Origin: Psychroflexus montanilacus
GTDB lineage: Bacteria; Bacteroidota; Bacteroidia; Flavobacteriales; Flavobacteriaceae
Length of the DNA stretch: 64,000 bases
NCBI RefSeq assembly: GCF_020164535.1
Contig: NZ_JAIQZC010000001.1
Location: forward strand, 434,001-498,000
Direction of reading: 5' to 3'
Under the pieces are notes generated by a model. The model was not told where the DNA came from. It saw only the letters and a program-made list of their open reading frames with translations, and did not search any database. A program made the position numbers and the translations under genes. Shown piece after piece: positions 18,744-28,025 of this stretch (within the stretch, counting starts at the first letter, position 1; the number at the start of each line of letters is the position of its first letter).

Positions 18744-19553
18744 ATGCCTTCAGAATTTAATGACAATAAAATTTTGCTTTCTACTTCTTCTTTAAACATT
18801 GGTTATAGAGAAAAGAGGAACCTCATTTCTATTGCTGAAGCTATCAATTTCGAAATAACATCTGGAGAACTGGTTGCTTTGATCGGCATCAACGGTTCTG
18901 GTAAATCTACTTTGCTAAAAACTCTATCAGGACAAATTCCAGCTTTAGGAGGAGGGATAAACATTGGTGGTCAATCTTTAGATGATTTGCACACAAAAAA
19001 CTTAGGAGCCTATTTAAGTTTAGTCTTAACCAATGAAGCAGTTTCCAGGCAACTAACGGTATTTGAACTGGTAGCTTTAGGCAGACATCCCTACACCAAC
19101 TGGCTTGGCCAAATGAACGATGAGGATATAATTAAAGTAAATAAGGCATTAAACCAGGTGGATTTAATTCAAAAGAAAGACAAATTATGTGACTCCTTAA
19201 GTGATGGTCAATTTCAAAAAGTTTTGATTGCCAGATCTTTAGCACAGGACACTCCTTTAATTTTAATGGACGAACCTACTACGCACTTAGACATGTTTCA
19301 CAAAGCTTATGTGCTTCAACTTTTAAAGTCGATCGTGAAAACCTCTCTAAAAAGTATTCTTTTTGCCTCCCATGAAATCAATCTAGCGCTTCAATTATGT
19401 GACAAAATCATATTAATTGACCAGCAAAAAGTGATTTTTGGATCTCCTTCAGAATTGATTCAAAAAAAAGCATTCAGCAGCTTGTTCCCATCAGATTTTA
19501 TAGTCTTTGATGAGGTTTCAAAAACGTTCAGAATGAAAATCAGCAAAGATTAA
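18744..19553 (+). CDS. btuD: Cobalamin ABC transporter ATPase BtuD
   Basis: 269 residues with Walker A GINGSGKST near residue 48-56, the Q-loop region, signature LSDGQFQKVLIARSL (LSDGQ instead of LSGGQ, as is usual in FecE/BtuD), Walker B LILMDEPTTHLD and switch histidine in FASHE. It powers BtuC at the inner membrane. Last gene of btuFCD; its TAA stop shares the four bases TTAA with the stop of the convergent blh gene, leaving no space for a terminator between them. Confidence 0.88.
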   Translation: MPSEFNDNKILLSTSSLNIGYREKRNLISIAEAINFEITSGELVALIGINGSGKSTLLKTLSGQIPALGGGINIGGQSLDDLHTKNLGAYLSLVLTNEAVSRQLTVFELVALGRHPYTNWLGQMNDEDIIKVNKALNQVDLIQKKDKLCDSLSDGQFQKVLIARSLAQDTPLILMDEPTTHLDMFHKAYVLQLLKSIVKTSLKSILFASHEINLALQLCDKIILIDQQKVIFGSPSELIQKKAFSSLFPSDFIVFDEVSKTFRMKISKD

Positions 19554-20446
19554 TTACGATCAAAAAGTTTTCTCATTATAAATACATGAGGAAATGTGAT
19601 GGCAGCAATGAAAGCAAATAAAAGCGATAAAAAATTTTTACTGTCTTTAAAAAGCCATACAACCACGCACATTCCAATTATGGAAGCCAGCCAATAAGGA
19701 AATGCTTTTTTGAAATATTTGACAAAGTTTTGAACTTTGAATTCACCGTATAAAGCATTTACCTGGTCCTTGAGCGAAGGTAAGCTATGCCATAGCACAA
19801 AATAAACTGCAAACCCCCAGACAACATCACTCACATAAAATAAAACTGAAAACATGATTAAGTAAAAAACGTTGGCAAAAGTAGATGCTTTTAATCGTGG
19901 ATTATTTGAAGACAGAATGAAAAATAGAATTACACTCAAGATAAAAGATGTAATAAGAATATACAAAAAAACAGGTTCTGGAACTTTATAACCTGTCATA
20001 TCTTCAATAATGAGTACAACTTCATGCATATTCAAATACAATAGAAGGAATAAAATCAATAGACCGTAGCTCAAATAAAAAACTGAAGCTAATACTGAGG
20101 CATGTTTTTCAAGTTGATGATGGAAGTGCTGTTCTCCAAAATGGTAACCACTTATGATGATAAAAGCGATTAAGGCTACAAGGGGTATGAAATAAAAAAT
20201 CACTACAAAACCCAAAACCACCCCTAAATAAGTAAATAATGATTTGAAAAACTGGTTTTGTTTATTGTTGGTGTTAAGATTTTCAATCACAAACAAATCG
20301 TTTGAGCCGTGTAAAATCCCGAAGCTAAAGATGCCAAAAAGAGCTATAACATACTGAGCGTCTTGCGGGAAGATTCCCGCAGCCCCTATTGCTAAGAAGC
20401 TTAACAGAATTATGTAATTGTAAAAATTAGTCTTATTAAGTTTCAT
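19550..20446 (-). CDS. blh: Beta-carotene 15,15'-dioxygenase Blh (retinal synthesis)
   Basis: About 298 residues from ATG 20446 (MKLNKTNF); an ATG 9 bp upstream overlaps the promoter box. The protein is all membrane segments with the conserved histidines of the Brp/Blh family: FGILHGSND, GYHFGEQHFHH, FVLWHSLPS and TFPHVFIM, which hold the active-site iron. It cuts beta-carotene into two molecules of retinal, the chromophore of the rhodopsin encoded divergently 97 bp away. Carotenoid genes (crt) are not in the window. The assignment is strong from motifs plus neighbour. Confidence 0.92.
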   Translation of the reverse strand: MKLNKTNFYNYIILLSFLAIGAAGIFPQDAQYVIALFGIFSFGILHGSNDLFVIENLNTNNKQNQFFKSLFTYLGVVLGFVVIFYFIPLVALIAFIIISGYHFGEQHFHHQLEKHASVLASVFYLSYGLLILFLLLYLNMHEVVLIIEDMTGYKVPEPVFLYILITSFILSVILFFILSSNNPRLKASTFANVFYLIMFSVLFYVSDVVWGFAVYFVLWHSLPSLKDQVNALYGEFKVQNFVKYFKKAFPYWLASIIGMCVVVWLFKDSKNFLSLLFAFIAAITFPHVFIMRKLFDRN

Positions 20447-20452
20447 ATAATA

Positions 20453-20460
20453 CAAAAATA
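20453..20460 (-). promoter_or_regulatory. -7 promoter box for blh
   Basis: TATTTTTG on the minus strand, an exact TAnnTTTG match ending 6 bp before the chosen blh start, so the transcript would be leaderless or nearly so. Position makes it plausible but unproven. Confidence 0.4.
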
Positions 20461-20506
20461 AATCAAAAAATTTCTTAAAAGTAAAATTTCATGTTTAATT
20501 ATTTCC

Positions 20507-20514
20507 TACATTTG
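20507..20514 (+). promoter_or_regulatory. -7 promoter box for the proteorhodopsin gene
   Basis: TACATTTG, an exact TAnnTTTG match, 28 bp before the ATG at 20543. The gene has a single-gene transcript closed by a strong terminator, as expected for a highly expressed pump. No clear -33 TTG. Confidence 0.6.
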
Positions 20515-20542
20515 ATTGAACAAACTTAAACTTTTTAATGCT

Positions 20543-21298
20543 ATGAGAACTTTTATGTACTTATTGGCCGACGTCTCAAAGATCGCAAATGACGATTACG
20601 TTGGTTTTACTTTTTTCGTTGGTAGTATGGCTATGATGGCCGCATCTGCCTTTTTCTTTTTGTCATTAAGTCAATTTGACAAAAAGTGGAGAACTTCAGT
20701 TTTAGTATCGGGTTTAATTACCTTTATTGCAGCAGTACACTATTTCTACATGAGAGATTACTGGGATCAAGTTGGTGAATCTCCAACATTTTTCAGATAT
20801 GTAGACTGGGTATTAACAGTACCTCTTATGTGTGTTGAATTTTTCTTAATCTTGAGAGTAGCAGGTGCTAAAGTAGGATTGATGTGGAAATTAATTTTCT
20901 GGTCGGTTGTAATGCTTGTTACAGGTTACTTCGGTGAAGCTATCGCTATTGGAAATCCAACAATGCAATGGGTTTGGGGTCTTATCTCTGGTATTGCCTA
21001 CTTCATTATTGTATACATTGTCTGGTTTGGTGAGGCGAAAAAGCTTGCCATATCAGCTGGTGGACAAGTATTAAAAGCTCACAAAATACTATGCTGGTTT
21101 GTATTAGTAGGTTGGGCTATCTACCCACTTGGATACATTTTAGGTACTGAAGGTGGTCTTTTCGGATTACAATTGGTATCTGATATTGATGCAGCTCAAA
21201 TGTCTATGAACGTTGTTTATAACATTGGTGATGCTGTAAACAAAATTGGATTTGGTTTAGTTGTATTTTCTTTAGCAGTTAATTCTTCTAAAGACTAA
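20543..21298 (+). CDS. Proteorhodopsin, light-driven proton pump
   Basis: 251 residues from ATG 20543 (MRTFMYLLADV), with seven membrane helices. Key residues in this protein's numbering: His66 (partner of the counter-ion), Arg85, Asp88 (proton acceptor), Thr92, Glu99 (proton donor) and Lys234 (retinal Schiff base, NKIGFGLVVFS). The Asp-Thr-Glu triad is the outward proton-pump type, not the NDQ sodium-pump type. Met96 sits at the colour-tuning site (position 105 in the original proteorhodopsin); Met there, as in other flavobacteria, indicates green absorption rather than Gln-type blue. Retinal is supplied by the divergent blh. It gives light-driven proton motive force. Confidence 0.97.
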   Translation: MRTFMYLLADVSKIANDDYVGFTFFVGSMAMMAASAFFFLSLSQFDKKWRTSVLVSGLITFIAAVHYFYMRDYWDQVGESPTFFRYVDWVLTVPLMCVEFFLILRVAGAKVGLMWKLIFWSVVMLVTGYFGEAIAIGNPTMQWVWGLISGIAYFIIVYIVWFGEAKKLAISAGGQVLKAHKILCWFVLVGWAIYPLGYILGTEGGLFGLQLVSDIDAAQMSMNVVYNIGDAVNKIGFGLVVFSLAVNSSKD

Positions 21299-21320
21299 TT
21301 ACTCAAATCTTAGAATTTTG

Positions 21321-21354
21321 AATAGCCGAATCGATATGATTCGGCTATTTTTTT
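21321..21354 (+). terminator. Terminator after proteorhodopsin
   Basis: Twelve-base stem AATAGCCGAATC / GATTCGGCTATT with a 5-base loop, followed by a T run. It can also serve the convergent ankyrin gene, which ends at 21373. Confidence 0.9.
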
Positions 21355-21372
21355 GTCTTAAAGTGCAATTTA

Positions 21373-21837
21373 TTAAAATTTACTTTCAATAGATTCCAAA
21401 CCTAATTTACTGGCATGATCTTTTGCAGTAAAGCCATTTTCATCTTTTATAGAAACATCAGCTCCATAAGATAATAGCAAGTCAACAATTTCTGACTGAT
21501 TAAAGTTTACCGCGTATATCAATGCAGTAGCTCCTTTTTTATTAGTTAAATCGGTATTTGCTCCATGATCAAGCAGTAACTGAGCCATCTCTAGGTTCCC
21601 TTTAAAGCTTACACCCATTAGTGCAGTATTACCTGTTATATCTTGCGCATCTACATGAGGGTTAAATTTAAAAAGATAATCTACAATTTCTGAGTTACCC
21701 ATATATGTAGCAAATAGCAGAGGAGTAAAACCCCTTTCATCAACAAGATTAACTTGCTCTGGATGATACTCTAAAACCTTTTTTACTAACTCAAAGTCTT
21801 GGTTTTTTACTGCATCTATTAATTTCACTTGTTGCAT
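21373..21837 (-). CDS. Ankyrin-repeat protein
   Basis: 154 residues made of four to five ankyrin repeats: GFTPLLFATYMGNSEIVDYL, GNTALMGVSFKGNLEMAQLL and GATALIYAVNFNQSEIVDLL are clear units of 33 residues. No signal peptide, no other domain, so a small cytoplasmic protein-binding module. In several bacteria such proteins sit beside catalase genes, but none is near here. A single-gene unit convergent with proteorhodopsin. Function unknown. Confidence 0.85.
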   Translation of the reverse strand: MQQVKLIDAVKNQDFELVKKVLEYHPEQVNLVDERGFTPLLFATYMGNSEIVDYLFKFNPHVDAQDITGNTALMGVSFKGNLEMAQLLLDHGANTDLTNKKGATALIYAVNFNQSEIVDLLLSYGADVSIKDENGFTAKDHASKLGLESIESKF

Positions 21838-22177
21838 AATTTAGTTTTGAGATCAAATTAAGACAAAACAATTGTATACGAGATAAATTTAATCTCATAT
21901 CAAAATACTACCATAAGATATTCAAATGCGAAACAATAAGACTATCCTATATCACTATAGTTAATATAAATTGCTTTTTTATGTAAAAAAACTAAAATAC
22001 ATACTCCTGTCGAATTTCAACGCAAACGATGTAGTAGTACAAGTCTTACAAACACTGACTTCTTAGTTAATTCATTTGTAAACATTTAACTTAAAAAAAG
22101 CAATATTGATAAATACGAAGCAATTATGAAAATGCTAAAAGTAAAGTTGCATCATACTTTTGCAAAAAATTTCATAG
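21838..22177. other. Intergenic region with a likely promoter at its right end
   Basis: AT-rich stretch of 340 bp between the divergent ankyrin and T9SS genes. The only clear signal is TACTTTTG at 22155-22162, a TAnnTTTG box 16 bp before the ATG at 22178. No RNA structure, repeat or hidden gene was seen in the remainder. Confidence 0.45.
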
Positions 22178-25100
22178 ATGAGAGGTTTACTATTTTCAAT
22201 ATTGCTTTTAGGATTAGGCTTTTCAAACTCAGATTTGCAATCGCAAAACATAGAATCTGATTGTGAATGCGATGTTATTATAACAGATGAAGATCAAAGC
22301 TTTCCTTACAATGGCTATCAAGAATCACGTGATAAGACAATCTGCTTCCAGGGAGATTTTGACTATGAGATAAACTGGAACAATTTAGGTGATAATATAA
22401 CTCTTTGCGTAGGAGAAAATGTAACCTTTGAGTCTCAGGGCTTAAATTTTGAAGGCTCTAAAACCATATATAATTATGGTGAATTTGAATACGGTCAATC
22501 CATAGATATCAGTAGTGATTCCTTCATCTATAATTATGGAAAAATGGAATCTAAATTTGCCTTTAATGGAGGTGCTCTGCAAAATATAAATAATGCTGAT
22601 CTTCTAATTTCTGGCTATAGTCATTTTAATTCTGGAAGTTTATTCAACGATTACAATTCCAAACTAGAATTAGAACAAGGTTCTTATACAACTTTTGGTT
22701 CTGACATGGTATTTACTTCTGAAGGGGAAGCTTTTTTTGAAGGAGATATTGAAAACAAAGGCAATTTAACTTTAGGCGGAGTATCAGAATTTAATAAGAA
22801 GCTCATCAATACAGGTTTTACCACATTATCTGGGCGTCTTGCATTTGAAGAGGGCTACAATAGCAATAGTAATGATGCAGTTACTGTTGCAAATGGGGTC
22901 TTAGAAATAGATGGTAATGTAAACCTTTGGAATGGTTCTCTTGAAGCTAGTGCTGGACTAGAATTCTCTGGTAGAACAACTATTGAAAATAACGCGAAGC
23001 TGAAATTTTTAGGCGAAGCTAAATTTGAAGATTTAACCTTGAGAGGTGAGATTTTTTCAGATTTTAGCTGTAACACTTTAGATATTAAAAAAATGTCTGG
23101 ACACGGAGGAAAGCTATCTGCTAACTCTGGCAGCAGCATTTACGTGAAACGTTTTAATAAAATTCCAAATAGTTGGGTATTGACAGGTAACGTTTCTAAA
23201 GACAAATGTGATAATGGTTCTGAAGTTGTCGTGTGGACCGGTGAGTTTTCTACTGATACAGATAATAACAATAACTGGTCAGGTAGAATCAGAAACAATA
23301 GCAGTATTCTAATTCCTAAAACCAGAAACAACCCTGTAATAGGTAAAAGTTTTAAAGTATTTGATGTATTTGTAAGAGAAGACGCTGAACTTACCAACAA
23401 AAGTTCACTAGAACTTAGCGGAAACTTAAAGGCTGAAGGTAAATTGAATTCAAAAGAGGGAGAAGTTTATCTAAAAGGTGATAAACCTCAGGTTATTACT
23501 TTAAATTCTAAAGCCGAAGTTGGTACTTTGGTAACCGATAATAGAAGCAGTGTAAGCTTAGAGAAAGGATCATTAGATATTTTTAAAAGTATTGATTTGA
23601 TAAATGGTGACCTAAATACAAACTCAAACGTAGATAACTCTGAAGAAAATTTAATTACTTTCAAATCTGATTCTGTCCATACCGCTATACTTTCAGAAGT
23701 AAAAAATGGTAATAGAATCATTGGATCTGTAAGAACGGAACGCTATCTACCTAGTTCAAATAGAGCCTACAGATATTTAAGTTCTTCAGTAAATTCAATT
23801 GGATCCATTAGAGATGACTGGCAGGAAGGAGTCAACAATACCGTGAATAATTATGCCTCCAACCAAAATCCAAATCCAGGATATGGCACACACATTACAG
23901 GAAACAAACAGGGACTTAATGGATTTGATGCATCTTTGACTGGTAACGCATCTCTTTTTACCTGGGATATAAGTTCAGGAACCTGGAAAGCAATTAGCAA
24001 TACAAATCAAAATAAACTTGAAGTTGGCAAGTCTTACAGCTTATTGGTAAGAGGAGATCGAAGCACAAATATATATTCAAGTAATTCTGCATATACGGGT
24101 TCAACAACATTAAGAAGCAAAGGCGAATTAATTACTGGAGATGTAGACGTATCTGAAGAATTGAATCCAACTGCATTTGGATTTTCTCTTATTGGAAATC
24201 CATATCAGGCTCAAGTGGACTTGAAAAAAGCTTTAAGAGAGAGTTCTTCTCATTTAAAGCAGAATTTCTACTATGCCTGGTCTCCTGCTCTACAAACAAG
24301 TGGTGGATACGTTACTGTAGATTTAGATTCAGATCCTGTTCAATACATTCCAGCTAGAACTACAAATAATCCGACTAATCAGGAGTCGTTCAGGTATATT
24401 CAGCCCAATCAATCCGTATTTGTTGAAACTGCAGCATCTGCAAGTGAAGGAAACAGACCGTCGTTAGTATTTAAAGAAAGTCACAAAACTGGAAATACAT
24501 TTTCTAATGAAGCCTTCAGTGTTCCAGAGCAGGTTGGAATGATTGATTTAACTTTAATCAGAAATAATTCCAACCAGATTGTAGATGGTGTGCGGTTCAA
24601 ATTCAATGAAAATTACTCCAACGAAGTAAATGAAAATGATGCGACTAAAGTTTGGAATAATGAAGAATCTTTTAGCATATTAACCAGTGGGGCGAATTAT
24701 TTAGCTATTGAAAAAAGAGAGTATCCAGAAGCAGATGAAAAATTGACGTTTTGGATTGGTAATTACACAACTCAAGATTATACGATGCTGATAAAACTTA
24801 CTGATATAGAGGGGTATGATGTATTCATGAAAGATAATTATACCGATGAAGTTATTCAGCTGGAAAATGATGAAAACAAACTTATTTTCTCTGTAGATGC
24901 TTCTATTGCAGAATCAAAAGCTTCAGACAGATTTGAGATTACTTTTGACCCTGTCACTTTATCTACACAAAATAATGAGCTGGCTAATAAAATCCAGCTA
25001 TATCCAAACCCATCATCAAGTGGAACAGTATTCTTGAAACATGATGATTCTTTTGGTCAGGACTTTTCAGTCGAAGTGTATTCGATGGTAGGTCAAAAAG

Positions 25101-25231
25101 TCGAAATTCCAACTGAACGCGTATCAAATACAGAAGTAAAACTAAACACAACTTCACTTTCAACTGGAATTTATCTTGTTAAATCAGCTTACCAGTCTCA
25201 GACGACAACTCAGAAGTTAGTCATTCAATAA
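22178..25231 (+). CDS. Secreted protein with T9SS type A sorting domain
   Basis: 1,017 residues. An N-terminal signal peptide is followed by a long Asn/Gly/Ser-rich beta-helix-like part (about residues 60-330), a middle region beginning near VVWTGEFSTDTDNNNNWSG, and a part around 520-760 with SLIGNPYQAQVDL typical of large flavobacterial surface proteins. The last 75 residues are a type IX sorting tail: IQLYPNPSSSGTVFL, VYSMVGQKV, TSLSTGIYLVKS, TQKLVIQ. It should be exported to the cell surface or medium by T9SS. No catalytic motif was recognised; an adhesin or matrix role is a guess. Single-gene unit. Confidence 0.88.
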   Translation: MRGLLFSILLLGLGFSNSDLQSQNIESDCECDVIITDEDQSFPYNGYQESRDKTICFQGDFDYEINWNNLGDNITLCVGENVTFESQGLNFEGSKTIYNYGEFEYGQSIDISSDSFIYNYGKMESKFAFNGGALQNINNADLLISGYSHFNSGSLFNDYNSKLELEQGSYTTFGSDMVFTSEGEAFFEGDIENKGNLTLGGVSEFNKKLINTGFTTLSGRLAFEEGYNSNSNDAVTVANGVLEIDGNVNLWNGSLEASAGLEFSGRTTIENNAKLKFLGEAKFEDLTLRGEIFSDFSCNTLDIKKMSGHGGKLSANSGSSIYVKRFNKIPNSWVLTGNVSKDKCDNGSEVVVWTGEFSTDTDNNNNWSGRIRNNSSILIPKTRNNPVIGKSFKVFDVFVREDAELTNKSSLELSGNLKAEGKLNSKEGEVYLKGDKPQVITLNSKAEVGTLVTDNRSSVSLEKGSLDIFKSIDLINGDLNTNSNVDNSEENLITFKSDSVHTAILSEVKNGNRIIGSVRTERYLPSSNRAYRYLSSSVNSIGSIRDDWQEGVNNTVNNYASNQNPNPGYGTHITGNKQGLNGFDASLTGNASLFTWDISSGTWKAISNTNQNKLEVGKSYSLLVRGDRSTNIYSSNSAYTGSTTLRSKGELITGDVDVSEELNPTAFGFSLIGNPYQAQVDLKKALRESSSHLKQNFYYAWSPALQTSGGYVTVDLDSDPVQYIPARTTNNPTNQESFRYIQPNQSVFVETAASASEGNRPSLVFKESHKTGNTFSNEAFSVPEQVGMIDLTLIRNNSNQIVDGVRFKFNENYSNEVNENDATKVWNNEESFSILTSGANYLAIEKREYPEADEKLTFWIGNYTTQDYTMLIKLTDIEGYDVFMKDNYTDEVIQLENDENKLIFSVDASIAESKASDRFEITFDPVTLSTQNNELANKIQLYPNPSSSGTVFLKHDDSFGQDFSVEVYSMVGQKVEIPTERVSNTEVKLNTTSLSTGIYLVKSAYQSQTTTQKLVIQ

Positions 25232-25237
25232 TGCCTA

Positions 25238-25645
25238 TTATTTTGGTAAATACTGCCTGATATTTGATAGTCTGATAGCAGAATGTGACGCATGATGAAG
25301 AACTTCTCCGTTCTTTATGACTAGTATTTGAGGGGACTGGTGCAGAACCTGAAATCTTCTGGTGATTTCATTTGAAACGTCTCTATGAGCCAAAAGATCC
25401 AGATACAACATCTCAATATGGTCATTTGTAAAATCAATTTCATTTTGAAACTGATGCCAAACCATATTGCTTATACCGCAAGTTACAGAGTGCTTAAAAA
25501 TGACAACCAGTTTCTCCTCAGAAAGTTTTTCGACTGCATCCAGTTGAGATATATCCTCTAATGTTCTCCAGGTAAAATTTGAACTGTTGGTTTCTACTTC
25601 CTTTTGAGTTGATTTTGTATTGAATAGTTGGTCAAAAAATCCCAT
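25238..25645 (-). CDS. ytxJ: Bacillithiol-system redox protein YtxJ
   Basis: 135 residues with a thioredoxin fold and a single-cysteine active site in FKHSVTCGIS; SPQILVIKNGEVLHHASHSAI is the conserved cis-proline region of the YtxJ family. Such monothiol bacilliredoxins are thought to remove bacillithiol from oxidised proteins, and Bacteroidota make bacillithiol. The gene ends 7 bp from the convergent T9SS gene and faces cysH (APS reductase) across a 113-bp promoter region, so thiol and sulfate functions are neighbours. Confidence 0.87.
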   Translation of the reverse strand: MGFFDQLFNTKSTQKEVETNSSNFTWRTLEDISQLDAVEKLSEEKLVVIFKHSVTCGISNMVWHQFQNEIDFTNDHIEMLYLDLLAHRDVSNEITRRFQVLHQSPQILVIKNGEVLHHASHSAIRLSNIRQYLPK

Positions 25646-25758
25646 ATTATTTTAGTTTTATATTGAGTCGAAAATCAACTCGATAATTACATTTAATAAG
25701 TAAAGTCTAAAAGTAAACAGTTACTTATATTCGCAAAGTTAAAATATCTAGAAATAGA

Positions 25759-26448
25759 ATGAGTGAAATTGCAGAAAAGAGAGTCATTTCCAGGCAAGAA
25801 ATAAAAGAATTAAACCAAAAATATAAGTCGTTAAGCGTAGTAGATCGCATTAAAACCTTGTACGAGGATTTCGAGCAAGCTGAAGTAATGGTCACGAGCT
25901 CATTTGCAGCAACATCAGCATTCCTATTAAAACTTTTTTCTGAAGTTAATACCGACCAAATCATCTATTTTATAGACACAGGCTATCATTTTGATGAAAC
26001 TTTGAACTACAAAAAACAGCTCATTGACACTTATAACCTCAACGTAAAATCTGTGAGTGCTTTGAAGCATGAACACGAATTCACGACAAAAGACAAAACC
26101 TGGTCTAAGAACCCTGATTTTTGCTGCTCTATCAATAAAGTGAAGCCCTTGGAGATCATCAAGAACAAATATACTGTGTGGGTATCTGGTCTTATGGAGT
26201 GGCAAAGCGACCATAGAAATACACTGGATATTTTTGAACAACGCGGAGAAATTTTAAAGTTTTATCCGCTGCTTGATGTTTCCAGAGAAGAAAGAGATGA
26301 CTTTATTAAAAAACACAATTTACCCTTCCACCCCCTGGTAAGTAAAGGCTACCATTCTATTGGCTGCAAACATTGCACGGTTCCCGGGAAAGACAGAAGC
26401 GGTCGCTGGAACAACAACCCAAAGACAGAGTGCGGTTTGCATCTATAA
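25759..26448 (+). CDS. cysH: Adenylyl-sulfate (APS) reductase, CysH family
   Basis: 229 residues. The PAPS-reductase fold shows SFAATSAFLLKLF and FIDTGYHFDET. The cysteine pattern PDFCCSINK ... SIGCKHCTVPG is the CC-x(~80)-CxxC set that binds a [4Fe-4S] cluster, which marks the APS-using (bacterial assimilatory) type rather than the PAPS type. The catalytic cysteine is in TECGLHL at the C-terminus. The enzyme reduces APS to sulfite using thioredoxin, in cysteine synthesis. Sulfate activation genes (cysD/N) are not in the window. Confidence 0.93.
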   Translation: MSEIAEKRVISRQEIKELNQKYKSLSVVDRIKTLYEDFEQAEVMVTSSFAATSAFLLKLFSEVNTDQIIYFIDTGYHFDETLNYKKQLIDTYNLNVKSVSALKHEHEFTTKDKTWSKNPDFCCSINKVKPLEIIKNKYTVWVSGLMEWQSDHRNTLDIFEQRGEILKFYPLLDVSREERDDFIKKHNLPFHPLVSKGYHSIGCKHCTVPGKDRSGRWNNNPKTECGLHL

Positions 26449-26471
26449 AAAAAGCCCCACCGGGGCTTTTA
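26447..26471. terminator. Bidirectional terminator between cysH and the MBL-rhodanese gene
   Basis: AAAAGCCCC / GGGGCTTTT with a 3-base loop, directly after the cysH stop and 20 bp from the convergent gene's stop. T runs on both strands. Confidence 0.9.
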
Positions 26472-26490
26472 ATATTAAATACCTATTTAT

Positions 26491-27906
26491 TTACAACAGT
26501 GTCGAAGGACAAACGTAATTGGTTTTAGGAATAGCTTCATTTTCTAAAATTTCATCAAACCCTCCTATAACGTCAACAACATTGTCGATACCGCGTTGTT
26601 TCAAAATAGAAGCTGCAATCATACTGCGGTAGCCGCCTTGACAATGAATGATGAATTCTGAGTCTGGAAACTCAGCCAAATGCTTGTTTATTTCATTCAG
26701 AGGGGTGTTTTCTGCACCTTTGATATGTTGAGATTGGAACTCACTTTTCTTACGTACATCAAATACTTTCGCTGATTTAGATTTGAGTTGATGTTCTAAC
26801 TCCTCAACAGTAATTCTGTTTATTGTATCCATTTCTTTACCTGATTCTTTCCAGGCCTCCATACCCCCTTTCAGATAGCCAATAGCATGGTCGTAACCTA
26901 CTCTAGCTAACCTAATGATACTTTCCTCTTCTTTACCTGGTTCTGTAACCAGAAGAATTTGCTGTTTGATGTCAGGGATAAGTTCTCCAACCCACTGAGC
27001 AAAATTATTATCTAAACCAATATTAACGCTGTTGGGAATAAATCCTTTGTGGAAATCTTTGGCTTCTCTGGTATCCAAAATTAAAGCCATGGTTTCATTG
27101 GCTGCTGCTTCAAAAGCATCAGGCTCCAAAGGTTGCTCACCTCTATCGATGATGTCATCTATGCTCTCATAACCCTGAATATTCATCAATACGTTTTTTG
27201 GAAAATAACCTGGAGGTGGTGCCAAACCATCCAACAATTCTTTTATAAATTCTTCTTTGGTCATGTCTGGTCTCAGGGCGTAATTAGTTCGTTTTTGGTT
27301 GCCTAGCGTATCTGTGGTCTCTTTGCTCATCATTTTACCACAAGCACTACCAGCACCATGATTTGGATAAACTATAAGGTCATCTGACAAAGGCATGATT
27401 TTATTTCTTAATGAATCATACAAATGAGCAGCAAGTTTTTCTTCAGTAAGATCTGCGATGACATGCTGAGCAAGATCTGGCCGCCCTACATCCCCGATAA
27501 ATAAGGTATCTCCTGTAATGATGCCGTGTTCCTTACCATGTTCATCGATCAACAAATAAGTCGTTGACTCCATGGTATGACCAGGGGTATGAATCACTTT
27601 TATAGTATAATCGCCAACTTTAAATTCCTCATGATCTTCAGCTATTGTAGCTTCAAAACTTGGCTTGGCAGTGGGCCCAAAAACAATACTTGCTCCAGTC
27701 TTTTTGGCTAAATCTAAGTGACCGCTTACAAAATCAGCATGGAAGTGCGTTTCAAACACATACTTAATCTTAGCTTGATCATCATTGGCTTTATCGATAT
27801 AAGGCTGGACTTCTCTTAGGGGATCAAAAATAGCGGCTTCACCTTTGCTTTCTACATAATAAGCAGCGTGAGCAATACATCCTGTATAAATTTGTTCAAC
27901 TTTCAT
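26491..27906 (-). CDS. MBL-fold hydrolase fused to two rhodanese domains
   Basis: 471 residues. Residues 1-240 are a metallo-beta-lactamase domain like persulfide dioxygenases: HFHADFVSGH metal motif, HTPGHTMES, TGDTLFIGDVGRPDL and YPNHGAGSACG. Two rhodanese domains follow. The first (about 265-355) lacks the active-site cysteine (LLVTEPGKEEES at that position). The second (about 370-465) keeps it in IHCQGGYRS. The protein probably handles glutathione- or bacillithiol-persulfides and passes sulfane sulfur. Neighbours ytxJ and cysH fit a sulfur context. Downstream of the AraC gene on the same strand, 119 bp apart. Confidence 0.85.
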   Translation of the reverse strand: MKVEQIYTGCIAHAAYYVESKGEAAIFDPLREVQPYIDKANDDQAKIKYVFETHFHADFVSGHLDLAKKTGASIVFGPTAKPSFEATIAEDHEEFKVGDYTIKVIHTPGHTMESTTYLLIDEHGKEHGIITGDTLFIGDVGRPDLAQHVIADLTEEKLAAHLYDSLRNKIMPLSDDLIVYPNHGAGSACGKMMSKETTDTLGNQKRTNYALRPDMTKEEFIKELLDGLAPPPGYFPKNVLMNIQGYESIDDIIDRGEQPLEPDAFEAAANETMALILDTREAKDFHKGFIPNSVNIGLDNNFAQWVGELIPDIKQQILLVTEPGKEEESIIRLARVGYDHAIGYLKGGMEAWKESGKEMDTINRITVEELEHQLKSKSAKVFDVRKKSEFQSQHIKGAENTPLNEINKHLAEFPDSEFIIHCQGGYRSMIAASILKQRGIDNVVDVIGGFDEILENEAIPKTNYVCPSTLL

Positions 27907-28025
27907 AACTGTTATTTTAAAATTATGAAGCTAAATTAATCTCAATGCGGAAGTTATTAAGAAACAAAAGTTACAAAAGGGTCTCAAAATGAGACGAATA
28001 TGATAAATATCAGTTTTTAGGGAGG

